Below are positions 1 to 8,635 of a DNA stretch of 56,626 nucleotides, one piece after another. The stretch covers positions 1-56,626 of the forward strand of contig JAFAZI010000169.1 in the NCBI GenBank assembly GCA_019239875.1, written 5' to 3'. This DNA is from Frankiaceae bacterium (GTDB taxonomy: Bacteria; Actinomycetota; Actinomycetes; JAFAQI01). The notes beneath the pieces are model-generated. The model was given only the letters and a program-made list of their open reading frames with translations. It was not told the DNA's origin and did not search any database. Within the stretch, counting starts at the first letter, position 1. Every line of letters begins with the position of its first letter. The translations under genes were made by a program, and so were the position numbers.

Positions 1-417
1 ACGAAGCCCCGGGTCGCGCTGCTCACCAAGGTCATCGCTGCGGGTGGCGAGCACCTGTCCGCGGATGCGCTCCACGATCAGGTCGCGGACCACGATCCAC
101 CGATCCATCGCGCCACGGTCTACCGGACACTCGAGGGCTTGACCGAGGCGGGCGTCCTTCGCCATGTCCATCTCGATCGCGGGCTGACCGCCTACCACCT
201 CGTCGATCCGCCGCGACTGTCAGCCCGCCACCACGCTGACCAGCATCTCCACGCGCAGTGCTCCCGGTGCGGCAAGGTCACTGACCTGCCGGCCGACGTG
301 CTGGGGGACACCGCTCAGCGAATCCGCCGTGCCAGCGGATTCCGGCTCGATGCCAGTCACGTCGCGCTCTCCGGACTGTGCAAGGAGTGCTTCATCGGTA
401 CCGCGCCGGACCGCTGA
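1..417 (+). CDS. Fur-family metal-responsive repressor (5' end missing)
   Basis: The reading frame is open from base 1 and ends at TGA 415-417, so the N-terminus lies outside the window. The visible 138 residues hold the end of the winged helix, including the recognition-helix signature ATVYRTLEGL, then a His-rich hinge (SARHHADQHLHAQC) and two CxxC pairs (CSRC and CKEC), which is the structural zinc site of Fur/Zur/PerR proteins. The family represses metal-uptake or peroxide genes when loaded with Fe, Zn or Mn. The sequence does not decide which metal. The next gene begins 53 bases downstream behind its own promoter and operator, so this is probably a separate unit. Confidence 0.85.
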   Translation, partial: TKPRVALLTKVIAAGGEHLSADALHDQVADHDPPIHRATVYRTLEGLTEAGVLRHVHLDRGLTAYHLVDPPRLSARHHADQHLHAQCSRCGKVTDLPADVLGDTAQRIRRASGFRLDASHVALSGLCKECFIGTAPDR

Positions 418-435
418 TCCGACCCGAAATGTGTC

Positions 436-449
436 TGGACACCTGTCCA
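436..449. promoter_or_regulatory. Palindromic operator candidate for the TetR regulator, copy 1
   Basis: TGGACA-CC-TGTCCA is a perfect inverted repeat, preceded by TGTC. The same TGTCTGGAC-N4-GTCCA pattern recurs at 1740-1757 at the start of the TetR gene. Here it sits just upstream of a TAGGTT -10 box at 459-464, where bound protein would block RNA polymerase. That it is bound by the neighbouring TetR protein is inferred from the paired occurrence. Confidence 0.6.
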
Positions 450-458
450 TCGTCTCGC

Positions 459-464
459 TAGGTT
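459..464 (+). promoter_or_regulatory. -10 box TAGGTT of a leaderless promoter
   Basis: TAGGTT ends seven bases before the GTG at 471, the spacing expected when transcription starts on the first base of the start codon. No Shine-Dalgarno sequence precedes this GTG. Confidence 0.45.
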
Positions 465-470
465 GCGCTG

Positions 471-1739
471 GTGGGAATCCCGCAGGACCGAGCGGCCTGT
501 GCCGTGCTCGGTCGCGAGTGGCTGCTGCACGGCCACCTGCAAGATCGTCTCGGCATGGCGCTGGTGATGGAGAAGGCGTCGCGCGAGGAGATGCAGGAGG
601 TCGCGATCGACGAGTGGATGGCGGCCAGCCCGATCTACTCGGCGCGCATGCAACGTGCAATGAGCTTCGCCGGCGACGGCGTGGACACCATCCTCAAGAA
701 CCTGCAGCTGGACATCGGTGCGCCGCACGAGTTCATGGACTTCAAGTTCCGGCTCTTAGACCGTGACCATGGCGAGTTCTGGCTTGCACACTGCGGCGCG
801 CTGATGGACGTCGAGCCGATGGGGGTCGAGTTCGTCCACGGGATGTGTCACGCGATCGAGGATCCGACATTCGATGCCACGGCCGGCGCGACCAACCCAC
901 TCGCGCAGGTTCGGCCTTTACACCGACCGCCTCGAGTTCCGGCCAACCGCACGCCGCACTGTCACTGGCGAGTCGACATCGTCGCCGGACAGACCGAGGT
1001 CGAGCCGCATGCCAACCAGGCGCTGGTCGATGCCTCCCGGATCGCGACGCTCGACCGGCCGAGCGTCCCGGCCGACGGCGAGGAGGAGGGGATGCGCGAC
1101 TACAGCGGTCAGTTCGTGACCGAGCTCCGTCTCGAGGACTTCTCCGTCAGTGCCCAGCACGTGCTGCTCCACGAGTTCGCGGTGCAGAGCCACCTGTTGC
1201 TGCGCAGCCTGCTGGTCACGGTGTCGCGGCGATGGGGATCTCAGTTCGCGCGCCAACTGGTGCCCAGGCTCACGTCGGGGTGGGCGGCCGTGACCGCCCA
1301 GCGGCTGAAGGCGGCCTTCGATCTCGGCGACGATGCCGCCGGCCTCGCCGGCATGCTGCAGCTGCATCCGATCTTCCATCCCGACAGCTACGTCGCGCTG
1401 CACGTCGCCGTCGAGGACGACCAAACCGTGCGGTTCGGCTTCGGTGTCGAGGCGGTCGCCGCCTTGGAGGCTGACGACTTCACGTGGTTCAGCCAGCTGG
1501 GTGGTGCGATGGACGACGCGCTGGAGCGAATCATCCAAGGCTTCAACCCGTGCGCCACCGTAAGGGCGATCACGCCTGGCGCGGGTGAGCTGCACGCCTA
1601 CCGGGCAGTGATCGACCCGACCGCTACACCGGCCGCCGAGTTCGCCGAGCTCGCCATCGCGAAGATCACGACGGGCGCGGCGTTCCGGTTCGCCCAGGCG
1701 CAGGCGAAGCTGTTGCCCACGTCGGGCGGCCTGGTCTAG
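471..1739 (+). CDS. Conserved protein of unknown function, first gene of the CYP51 cluster
   Basis: A 422-residue protein with no signal peptide or clear membrane segment. I do not recognise a named family. It is rich in His and acidic residues in a central block (about residues 100-180: FWLAHCGALMD, FVHGMCHAIEDPTF, then HRPPR and HCHWRV), which could be a metal or cofactor site, but this is a guess. The C-terminal half is predicted helical with several hydrophobic stretches. The start is a GTG placed seven bases after a TAGGTT -10 box, so the message is probably leaderless. Its stop overlaps the TetR GTG by one base, so the two are co-transcribed and likely share the oxidative pathway of the downstream P450 genes. 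Confidence 0.7.
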   Translation: MGIPQDRAACAVLGREWLLHGHLQDRLGMALVMEKASREEMQEVAIDEWMAASPIYSARMQRAMSFAGDGVDTILKNLQLDIGAPHEFMDFKFRLLDRDHGEFWLAHCGALMDVEPMGVEFVHGMCHAIEDPTFDATAGATNPLAQVRPLHRPPRVPANRTPHCHWRVDIVAGQTEVEPHANQALVDASRIATLDRPSVPADGEEEGMRDYSGQFVTELRLEDFSVSAQHVLLHEFAVQSHLLLRSLLVTVSRRWGSQFARQLVPRLTSGWAAVTAQRLKAAFDLGDDAAGLAGMLQLHPIFHPDSYVALHVAVEDDQTVRFGFGVEAVAALEADDFTWFSQLGGAMDDALERIIQGFNPCATVRAITPGAGELHAYRAVIDPTATPAAEFAELAIAKITTGAAFRFAQAQAKLLPTSGGLV

Positions 1740-2332
1740 TGTCTGGACTCATGTCCAGCCCGGCTGCGACCTCACCGCGACGCAACCTCGCGGGCCGTCC
1801 TGCCGACACGGTTGCGGCGCTGGTCGATGCGGCCGTTGGCGAGGTCGCCGAGACCGGGTACGACGGGCTGACGGTGCGGAACGTCGCACGGCGAGCCGGC
1901 GTCTCGCCTGCCACGGCGTACACCTACTTCGCGAGCAAGGAACACCTGCTCACCGAGGTGTTCTGGCGCCGGCTCTCCAGCCTCGAGGAGCCGTCCTTTG
2001 CCAAGCGGTCGTCGATCGCCGATCGGGTCGAGGAGACGGTCCGAGGGCTCGCGATGCTGGTCGCGGACGAGCCCGAGCTCGCCGCCGGCGTCACCACCGC
2101 CATGCTGGCGCACGATCACGACGTCAAGCTGCTGCGCGATCAGATCGGTAACGCGTTCGCGGCTCGGCTCGCCCACGCGATCGGGCCGGACGCGGATCCG
2201 GCGCTGCTTCGCGCCGTCGTGACGACCTTCGTCGGGGCGTTGCTCACCGCCGGCATGGGCAATGCCACCTACGCGGAGCTCCCGAAGCTCATGGCCGAGA
2301 CGACGGCATTGATGACGAGGCGAGCGCGGTGA
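1739..2332 (+). CDS. TetR-family transcriptional regulator of the CYP51 cluster
   Basis: A 197-residue one-component repressor. The N-terminal helix-turn-helix (about residues 20-65) carries GLTVRNVARRAGVSPATAYTYF followed by SKEHLL, the classic TetR signature. The rest is a helical ligand-binding domain. Two starts are possible: GTG 1739 overlapping the previous stop, or ATG 1751 inside the palindrome at 1744-1757. Either way the operator candidate overlaps the translation start, as expected for autoregulation. The position corresponds to M. tuberculosis Rv0767c, which sits next to CYP123. Its stop overlaps the next gene's GTG. The ligand is presumably a substrate or product of the pathway, which is inference. 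Confidence 0.88.
   Translation: MSGLMSSPAATSPRRNLAGRPADTVAALVDAAVGEVAETGYDGLTVRNVARRAGVSPATAYTYFASKEHLLTEVFWRRLSSLEEPSFAKRSSIADRVEETVRGLAMLVADEPELAAGVTTAMLAHDHDVKLLRDQIGNAFAARLAHAIGPDADPALLRAVVTTFVGALLTAGMGNATYAELPKLMAETTALMTRRAR
1744..1757. promoter_or_regulatory. Palindromic operator candidate for the TetR regulator, copy 2
   Basis: TGGAC-TCAT-GTCCA, preceded by TGTC, matches the copy at 436-449 in both arms and spacing. It covers the start region of the TetR gene and would let the protein limit its own expression or that of the downstream P450 genes. Confidence 0.55.
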
Positions 2333-3531
2333 CCGCTGAAGCGGCGGTCGCGCCGACGTACGACCCGTATGACTATGCGATCCACGAGGATCCGTATCCC
2401 ACGTACGCAGCGCTGCGCGAACTCGCGCCGGTCTACTTCAACGAGGCTCACAACTTCTGGGCGCTGTCCCGGCACGCCGACGTCGTCGCGGCGTTTCGCG
2501 ATGCCGACCGGTTCTCGAGTGCGGACGGGGTGTCTCTCGATCCTGCCGCGACCGGCCCGCACGCACACAAGACGATGTCCTTCCTGGCGATGGATCAGCC
2601 GCGGCACGGCAAGATGCGCCGGCTGGTCTCCAAGGGGTTCACGCCGCGCCGGGTGCAGGACCTGGAGCCACGGGTGCGGGCGATCACCGACGAGCACCTT
2701 GCGCCGGCACTCGAGCTCGGGACGTTCGACTTCATCGATGACCTGGCCGGCAAGGTCCCGATGGATGTCGTCTCTGAGCTGCTCGGCGTGCCGCCGGCCG
2801 ACCGCACCGAGCTTCGGCGCCTCGCGGATCTCGTCGTCCATCGCGACGACGGCGTGTTCGACGTGCCACCGGCGGCGATGGAGGCGGCCTTCTCGCTAGC
2901 GATGTATTACGTCGACCTCGTCGCCGAGCGGCGCAAGTCACCCAAGGACGACCTGATCTCCGCCTTGCTCGACGTCGACGTCGACGGTGAGCGGTTGTCC
3001 GACGACGACCTCGCCGGATTCGTTTTTCTCATGGTCGTCGCCGGCAACGAGACCACGACCAAGCTGCTGGGCCACTGCTGGTACTGGGCGTGGAAGCACC
3101 CCGAGCAACTGGCGAAGCCGCTGGCAGATCCGGCGCGGATCGTGGACTGGGTGGAGGAGACGGTTCGCTTTGACGCGTCCACTCAGATGCTCGCGCGCAC
3201 CACGACGGCGGCCGTCGACCTGCACGGCGTGACGATTCCGGCTGGTGGTCGTGTGCTGCTGCTGCTCGGGTCCGGGAACCGTGACGACCGCGTGTTCGTC
3301 GATCCCGATCGCTATGACCTCGACCGCGACACGTCCGACCTGCTGAGCTTCGGCAACGGACGGCACTTCTGCCTTGGTGCCTCCCTTGCGCGACTCGAGG
3401 CGCGGGTGGTGCTCGAGCAGCTGCTCACCAGAGTGGCCGGCTATGACATCGCCGAGGCGGCCGCCAGCCGGGTGCACTCGATCAACGTCCGAGGCTTTGC
3501 CCACCTCCCCACCACGGTGAGACTTCGATGA
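2329..3531 (+). CDS. Cytochrome P450, CYP123-like
   Basis: A 400-residue soluble bacterial P450 that inserts one oxygen atom into an organic substrate using electrons from a ferredoxin. The I-helix oxygen-activation motif is AGNETT (238-243), the ExxR pair is E277/R280, and the heme loop FGNGRHFCLG puts the thiolate ligand at Cys348. Length and neighbours (TetR before, SDR and CYP51 after) match CYP123 (Rv0766c). The GTG start overlaps the TetR stop (GTGA), and the gene ends in a 4-base overlap with the SDR. The [3Fe-4S] ferredoxin at 5671 is the likely redox partner. Substrate unknown. Confidence 0.93.
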   Translation: MTAEAAVAPTYDPYDYAIHEDPYPTYAALRELAPVYFNEAHNFWALSRHADVVAAFRDADRFSSADGVSLDPAATGPHAHKTMSFLAMDQPRHGKMRRLVSKGFTPRRVQDLEPRVRAITDEHLAPALELGTFDFIDDLAGKVPMDVVSELLGVPPADRTELRRLADLVVHRDDGVFDVPPAAMEAAFSLAMYYVDLVAERRKSPKDDLISALLDVDVDGERLSDDDLAGFVFLMVVAGNETTTKLLGHCWYWAWKHPEQLAKPLADPARIVDWVEETVRFDASTQMLARTTTAAVDLHGVTIPAGGRVLLLLGSGNRDDRVFVDPDRYDLDRDTSDLLSFGNGRHFCLGASLARLEARVVLEQLLTRVAGYDIAEAAASRVHSINVRGFAHLPTTVRLR

Positions 3532-4316
3532 CCATGGCGGCAGGGGAGCGGCCCGCTGTCGTCACGGGTGCGAGCTCGGGGATCGGTGAAGCGACTGGTC
3601 GGCTGCTCGCCGCCAACGGACATCCGGTCGTGCTGGGTGCGCGGCGCCTGGACAACCTCGAGCGGATCGCCGCGGCGATCCGCGACGACGGGGGGACCGC
3701 CCACGCCGTCGCGTTGGACCTCGCCGACGACGCCTCGGTGGCGGGGTTCGCCAAGCACGCCGAGGAGCTGGTCGGGCCGATCGACGTGCTGGTCAGCAAC
3801 GGGTCGCACATCGAACCTGGTGACACGCTGGGGATGGATCGGGAGTCGTTCCAGCGGCACCTCGACGTCAATGTGAACGGCACGCGCGCCCTCGCGCAGC
3901 TGCTCGGTGCCGGGATGGTCGAACGACATCACGGCGATCTCGTGTTCGTGACCTCGCAGATGACCTACGCGCCACGTCCCGGCATGGCCGGGTACGTCGC
4001 GTCGAAGTGGGCGCTCGAAGGGCTCGTCACCGCGCTCCAGATGGAGCTCGAAGGCACCGGCGTCCGGGTCTCGAGCGTCCGGCCCGGCGCGACGCTGACC
4101 GAGATGGGCTGGTCGTGGGATCCCGCGGTGACCGGCGAGCTGCTGGCGCTGTGGGCGCACTGGGGACTGCAACGCCACATGCATTTCATGTCAGGCGCGG
4201 ACGTCGCCTATGCCATCGGCGCCGTCGTCGCCGCGCCGCCCGGGGTCTCCTTCACCGTCGTCGAGGTCGAGCCGGTCGCGCCGTACGAACCACCGCAGCA
4301 GCAGGAGGGCTCATGA
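3528..4316 (+). CDS. Short-chain dehydrogenase/reductase (Rv0765c-like)
   Basis: A 262-residue NAD(P)-dependent oxidoreductase with a Rossmann fold. The cofactor motif TGASSGIG is at residues 13-20, with catalytic Ser143, Tyr156 and Lys160 (YVASK). It lies between CYP123 and CYP51 exactly as Rv0765c does. It probably oxidises or reduces an alcohol or ketone made by one of the P450s. An ATGA overlap joins it to both neighbours, so translation is coupled. An alternative ATG two codons in (3534) would change little. Confidence 0.9.
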   Translation: MTMAAGERPAVVTGASSGIGEATGRLLAANGHPVVLGARRLDNLERIAAAIRDDGGTAHAVALDLADDASVAGFAKHAEELVGPIDVLVSNGSHIEPGDTLGMDRESFQRHLDVNVNGTRALAQLLGAGMVERHHGDLVFVTSQMTYAPRPGMAGYVASKWALEGLVTALQMELEGTGVRVSSVRPGATLTEMGWSWDPAVTGELLALWAHWGLQRHMHFMSGADVAYAIGAVVAAPPGVSFTVVEVEPVAPYEPPQQQEGS

Positions 4317-5674
4317 CAACAGTGACCGCACCGCCGCCGCCAATGGTGTCCGGCGCGGCGGGTGAGCACGGCCATCTCGAGGAGCTCCGGCACGATCCGA
4401 TCGGGCTGATGTGGCGGGTTCACGACGAGTGTGGCCAGGTCGGAGCGTTCGAGCTGGCGGGGCGAACCGTCGTCCTGCTCTCCGGTGCCGAGCTCAACGA
4501 GTGGTATTTCCGGACGCCCGATGGACTGCTCGACCAGGCTGCGGCGTACCCGTTCATGACGCCGATCTTCGGCAAGGGCGTGGTTTTCGACGCACCACCC
4601 GAACGCCGAGCGGAGATGCTGAAGAACTCCGCCCTGCGCGGGCCACAGATGAAAGGCCACGCGGAGGTGATCGCCGCCGAGGTCGAGCGTATGGTCGCTG
4701 ACTGGTCAGGAGAGTTCACGATCGACCTGCTCGACTTCTTCGCCGAGCTGACGATCTACACGTCGTCGTCATGCTTGATCGGCAAGAAGTTCCGGGACCA
4801 GCTGGACGACCGGTTCGCCGCCCTGTACCACGACCTCGAGCGGGGAACCGACGCGATCGCGTACGTCGACCCCTACGCGCCGATCGAGAGCTTCCGTCGC
4901 CGGGACGAGGCGCGGGTCGAGCTCGTGAAGCTTGTCGAGGCGATCATGGATACCCGCGTGGCGGCCGGGCCGCCCGGTGACGACGCCGACCTCCTCGACC
5001 TGCTGATGTCGGTCATGGCGGACGGCAAGCCGCGCTTCACCGCGGATGAGATCACCGGCATGTTCATCGGCACGATGTTCGCGGGGCACCACACGACGTC
5101 GGGGACAGCAGCCTGGACGCTGATCGAGCTGTTGCGCCAGCCCGACCAGATGGCGGCAGTGGTCGCGGAGCTCGATGCGTTGTACGACGCGGGCGGTGAG
5201 GTGAGCTTCCAGGCATTGCGTGAGATCCCGCTGCTCGAGGCCGCGATCAAGGAGGCGTTGCGGCTCCATCCGCCGCTCATCCTGCTGCTCCGCGCAGCCA
5301 CGGAGGACATCGAGGTCGGTGGTTACCTGGTGCGAAAGGGCGACCTGGTGGCGGCGAGCCCGGCGGTGTCCAATCGCCTCACGCCCGACTTCCCGGATGC
5401 CGAGACCTTCGACCCGTCCCGCTACCTGGAGCCGAGGCGGGAGGACGATCGCAACCCGTGGACCTGGATCCCGTTCGGTGGCGGCAAGCACCGCTGTGTG
5501 GGCGCGGCCTTTGCCGTCATGCAGCTCAAAGCGATCTTCCTGGTGCTGCTCCGTGACTACCGCTTCGAGCTGGCACAGCCTTCGGACAGCTACCGGAACG
5601 ACCACTCGAAGATGGTCGTCCAGCTGCAACAACCCTGCGCGGTGACCGTGCGGCCGCGGGAGCGGTCGACATGA
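4313..5674 (+). CDS. cyp51: Cytochrome P450 CYP51, sterol 14-alpha-demethylase family
   Basis: A 453-residue P450 closely resembling M. tuberculosis CYP51 (451 aa). Diagnostic stretches are the B'-helix region YPFMTPIFGKGVVFD, the CYP51 signature SSSCLIGKKFR (151-161), AGHHTT (257-262) in the I helix, E314/R317 of the ExxR motif, and the heme loop FGGGKHRCVGAAF with Cys395. CYP51 removes the 14-alpha methyl of sterols in three oxidations. Most bacteria make no sterols, so the natural substrate here is uncertain. The ATG at 4313 overlaps the SDR stop and gives a length typical of the family. An upstream in-frame extension exists but is only the SDR gene read in another frame. Confidence 0.95.
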   Translation: MTTVTAPPPPMVSGAAGEHGHLEELRHDPIGLMWRVHDECGQVGAFELAGRTVVLLSGAELNEWYFRTPDGLLDQAAAYPFMTPIFGKGVVFDAPPERRAEMLKNSALRGPQMKGHAEVIAAEVERMVADWSGEFTIDLLDFFAELTIYTSSSCLIGKKFRDQLDDRFAALYHDLERGTDAIAYVDPYAPIESFRRRDEARVELVKLVEAIMDTRVAAGPPGDDADLLDLLMSVMADGKPRFTADEITGMFIGTMFAGHHTTSGTAAWTLIELLRQPDQMAAVVAELDALYDAGGEVSFQALREIPLLEAAIKEALRLHPPLILLLRAATEDIEVGGYLVRKGDLVAASPAVSNRLTPDFPDAETFDPSRYLEPRREDDRNPWTWIPFGGGKHRCVGAAFAVMQLKAIFLVLLRDYRFELAQPSDSYRNDHSKMVVQLQQPCAVTVRPRERST

Positions 5675-5868
5675 AGATCGCCGTCGACGCCGACCTGTGC
5701 CAGGGCCACGCAATGTGCGAGGTCGAAGCCCCCGAGGTGTTTCGGGCGCCGAGCGGTGGGCCGGTCGACGTCCTCATCGCCGAGCCTGGACCCGACCTGC
5801 ACGACGCCGTGACCGCTGCCGTGAAGTACTGCCCGACCCGGGCCCTGTCGATCGAGGAGACCGCATGA
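5671..5868 (+). CDS. [3Fe-4S] ferredoxin, CYP51 redox partner
   Basis: A 65-residue ferredoxin with cluster ligands in CQGHAMC (Cys10, Cys16; His13 replaces the fourth-site Cys) and Cys54-Pro55. The CxxHxxC...CP pattern is that of the P450-associated ferredoxins such as Rv0763c, which passes electrons to CYP51. It overlaps cyp51 by four bases (ATGA) and is followed by another ATGA overlap. It likely serves both P450s of the cluster. No ferredoxin reductase gene is seen nearby. Confidence 0.95.
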   Translation: MKIAVDADLCQGHAMCEVEAPEVFRAPSGGPVDVLIAEPGPDLHDAVTAAVKYCPTRALSIEETA

Positions 5869-6416
5869 CTGACCGCGCTGGGCTCGAGGCGTTCTGGCAG
5901 CGTTGGCTGGACACCAACCGGGAGGCGGAGGCCGCCAACGACTGGACCAAGCTCGTGGAGTTCTATGCCGACGACGCCCACTACGGCTGGAACGTCGGAC
6001 CCGACGACAACTTCATGGCGGTGGGCAAGGACGAGATCCGAGAGATCGCCGTCGGTCTCGAGATGCAGGGCCTCGCCGGATGGACCTACCCGTACCAGAT
6101 CACGTTGATCGACGACAAGAACGACATGATCATCGGCTTCTGGAAGCAGGTCGCGGATGCCAGACGCGAGGACGGCTCGAACTATGAGATCGCCGGCTTC
6201 GGCTTCAGCTGGTTCAAATACGGCGACGGCAAGTGGCTGTGGCAGCGCGACATGTTCGACCACGGGAACGCCGGCGCGTTGTTCCTCGAGATGATGACGG
6301 CGGGCGTGCTGTCCGAGGGGATGACCAACCGGATCGAGGCGGCGATGAGCGGTCGGCGCGCGCCGGGCCACTACCGCGCGAAGGACCTGCCGGTACCGAT
6401 GTGGCCGACGCCGTGA
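5865..6416 (+). CDS. NTF2/SnoaL-like protein (Rv0762c-like)
   Basis: A 183-residue protein with the cone-shaped NTF2-like (SnoaL/ketosteroid isomerase) fold: an N-terminal helix (FWQRWLDTNREAEAANDW), then KLVEFYADDAHYGWNVGPDD and a strand-rich C-terminal half. Members bind or isomerise small hydrophobic ligands. Its place after the ferredoxin matches Rv0762c (about 181 aa), itself uncharacterised. Candidate active-site acids are the Asp residues of FYADDAHY, but no catalytic role can be proved from sequence. ATG 5865 overlaps the ferredoxin stop. Confidence 0.75.
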   Translation: MTDRAGLEAFWQRWLDTNREAEAANDWTKLVEFYADDAHYGWNVGPDDNFMAVGKDEIREIAVGLEMQGLAGWTYPYQITLIDDKNDMIIGFWKQVADARREDGSNYEIAGFGFSWFKYGDGKWLWQRDMFDHGNAGALFLEMMTAGVLSEGMTNRIEAAMSGRRAPGHYRAKDLPVPMWPTP

Positions 6417-7876
6417 CCGAAGTGCTCGGCTGCCAGCAGCTGCTGGTGGGCGGCAAGCTGGTCGATGCCCGCGAGGGTGCAGTCTTCGAAACCGTCAACC
6501 CGGCGACTGAGGAGGTGCTCGGCGTCGCGGCCGACGCGACCGCCGCCGACATGGACGACGGGATTGCCGCCGCGCGGGCGGCGTTCGACACCGAGGCCTG
6601 GTCCAGCGACCCGGCGTTGCGGGCGCGATGCATCCGGCAGCTGCGCGACGCGCTCCAGTCGCACGCGGAGGAGCTGCGGGCGCTGACCGTCGCCGAGGTC
6701 GGCGCGCCGGTGATGCTCACCTCCGGCGCGCACCTCGAAGGGCCGATCGCCGATCTCGGCTGGGCGGCCGACCTGGCCGAGAGCTATGAGTGGACGACCG
6801 ATCTCGGTATCGGCGACACGATGGGCATCGCCAGCCGCCGCCGCATCGTTCGTGAGGCGGCTGGCGTCGTCGGTGCGATCACGCCATGGAACTTCCCGCA
6901 CCAGATCAACTTCGCAAAGCTGGGGCCCGCGCTGGCGGCGGGCTGTGCCGTCGTACTGAAGGCAGCGCCCGACACGCCATGGTGCGCGTCGACAGTCGGC
7001 CGAATCATCGCCGAGGAGACGGACATCCCGCCGGGCATCGTCAACGTCATCACGAGCTCCGACCACCAGCTCGGCGCCCAGCTGGCGACTGACCCGCGAG
7101 TGGACATGGTGAGCTTCACGGGCTCGACGGCGACCGGACGGTCGGTGATGGCGGCGGCGGCGCTGACCCTGAAGCGCGTCTTCCTCGAACTCGGCGGCAA
7201 GTCTGCGTTCCTGGTCCTTGACGACGCCGACGTCGCAGCGGCCTGCGGCTTCGCGGCCTTCTCCGGCATCATCCATGCCGGTCAGGGCTGCGCCATCACG
7301 ACCCGGATCCTGTTGCCCCGCCGTCGATTCGACGAGGGTGTCGAGCTGATGGCGGCGACGATGGCATCGATCGGCGTCGGCGACCCGACCGACCCCGCAA
7401 CGGTCTGCGGTCCGCTGATCTCGGCGCGCCAACGGGATCGGGTCGAGGGCTATCTGGCCGACGCGATCGACCAGGGTGGCAGCTTCGCCTGCGGTGGCAG
7501 CCGGGCAGACCGCGACCAGGGGTTCTTCATCGAGCCGACGCTCGTCGTCGGCGTCGACAACTCCGCCACGATCGCGCAGGAGGAGGTGTTCGGACCGGTG
7601 CTCGTCGCAATCCCGCATGACGGAGATGACGACGCGGTCCGGCTCGCCAACGACTCGCCTTACGGCCTGTCAGGCGCGGTGTACGGCGGCGATCTGGATC
7701 GGGCAGTGGGCGTGGCCGGGCGAATCCGCACCGGGACGGTCGGCGTCAACGGTGGACTTTGGTACGCCGCGGACGTGCCGTTCGGCGGCTACAAGCAGTC
7801 CGGCCTCGGTCGGGAGATGGGCGTCCAGGGTTTCGAGGAGTACCTCGAGACCAAAGCCATTGCCGTGCCGGCGTAG
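6413..7876 (+). CDS. NAD(P)-dependent aldehyde dehydrogenase (Rv0768/aldA-like)
   Basis: A 487-residue ALDH that oxidises an aldehyde to the acid. Visible elements are the PWNFP loop with Asn160, Lys183 in VLKAAPDTP for cofactor binding, FTGST at about 235-239, the general base Glu259 in LELGGKS, and the nucleophile Cys293 in GQGCAITTR. The GTG at 6413 overlaps the previous stop (GTGA) and gives the family length. In M. tuberculosis the counterpart Rv0768 is transcribed away from the CYP51 genes, but here it is part of the same run. It would logically process an aldehyde formed by the P450/SDR steps. Confidence 0.92.
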   Translation: MTEVLGCQQLLVGGKLVDAREGAVFETVNPATEEVLGVAADATAADMDDGIAAARAAFDTEAWSSDPALRARCIRQLRDALQSHAEELRALTVAEVGAPVMLTSGAHLEGPIADLGWAADLAESYEWTTDLGIGDTMGIASRRRIVREAAGVVGAITPWNFPHQINFAKLGPALAAGCAVVLKAAPDTPWCASTVGRIIAEETDIPPGIVNVITSSDHQLGAQLATDPRVDMVSFTGSTATGRSVMAAAALTLKRVFLELGGKSAFLVLDDADVAAACGFAAFSGIIHAGQGCAITTRILLPRRRFDEGVELMAATMASIGVGDPTDPATVCGPLISARQRDRVEGYLADAIDQGGSFACGGSRADRDQGFFIEPTLVVGVDNSATIAQEEVFGPVLVAIPHDGDDDAVRLANDSPYGLSGAVYGGDLDRAVGVAGRIRTGTVGVNGGLWYAADVPFGGYKQSGLGREMGVQGFEEYLETKAIAVPA

Positions 7877-7885
7877 GGGACAGCA

Positions 7886-8635
7886 GTGGGGAGCTTCGAC
7901 GGCAAGGTGGCGATCGTCACCGGTGCGGCACGAGGTATCGGCGAGGGCTACGCGCGCGCCCTGGCCGCAGCCGGTGCCTCGGTCGTGGTGGCCGACCTGA
8001 ACGCAGAGCTCGGTGAGCAGGTCGCGACGAGCATCGAAGCAGCGGGCGGTACCGCGACCTACGTCGCCGTGGACGTCTCGAGTCCGGCCTCGACGGCGGC
8101 TCTCGCGGACGCGACGGCGGAGCGGTACGGCGGCATCGACTACCTCGTGAACAACGCCGCAATCTACGGCGACATGCAGTTCGACGTGCTGATCAACGTC
8201 GACTGGGAGTACTACCGCACGTTCATGAGCGTGAATCTCGACGGCGCGTTGCTGTGCACCCGCGCGGTCTGGCGCGCGATGCGTGACCGCGGCGGCGGCG
8301 CAATCGTCAACCAGAGCTCGACCGCCGCGTGGACGTACTCCGGCTTCTACGGACTTGCGAAGGTCGGCATCAACGGCCTGACCCAGCAGCTCGCCCACGA
8401 GCTCGGGTCGATGAACATCCGGGTCAACGCCATCGCTCCGGGGCCGATCGACACCGAGGCGACGCGGGCGGCGGTCGGCGACATGGTCAAGCCGGTCATC
8501 GATGCGATGGCGATCAAACGGATCGGCACGCCTGCTGATCTGGTCGGGACCTGCCTGTTCCTGCTCTCCGACGAGGCACGCTGGTTGACCGGGCAGATCG
8601 TGAACGTCGATGGGGGGCAGGTGTTCCGTAGTTGA
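7886..8635 (+). CDS. Short-chain dehydrogenase/reductase (Rv0769-like)
   Basis: A 249-residue SDR. It has TGAARGIG (residues 12-19) for cofactor binding, NNAAIYG after strand 4, a catalytic Ser in NQSSTA, YGLAK with the catalytic Tyr and Lys, and a C-terminal TGQIVNVDGG typical of classical SDRs. The GTG start lies nine bases after the aldehyde dehydrogenase stop. The order ALDH-SDR-dehydrogenase-decarboxylase-like is the same as Rv0768-Rv0771. Substrate unknown. Confidence 0.9.
   Translation: MGSFDGKVAIVTGAARGIGEGYARALAAAGASVVVADLNAELGEQVATSIEAAGGTATYVAVDVSSPASTAALADATAERYGGIDYLVNNAAIYGDMQFDVLINVDWEYYRTFMSVNLDGALLCTRAVWRAMRDRGGGAIVNQSSTAAWTYSGFYGLAKVGINGLTQQLAHELGSMNIRVNAIAPGPIDTEATRAAVGDMVKPVIDAMAIKRIGTPADLVGTCLFLLSDEARWLTGQIVNVDGGQVFRS

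Noticed and set aside
4007-4312. In-frame upstream extension of CYP51
   Set aside because: It is the SDR gene read in another frame, and the ATG at 4313 gives the family length and an overlap with the SDR stop.
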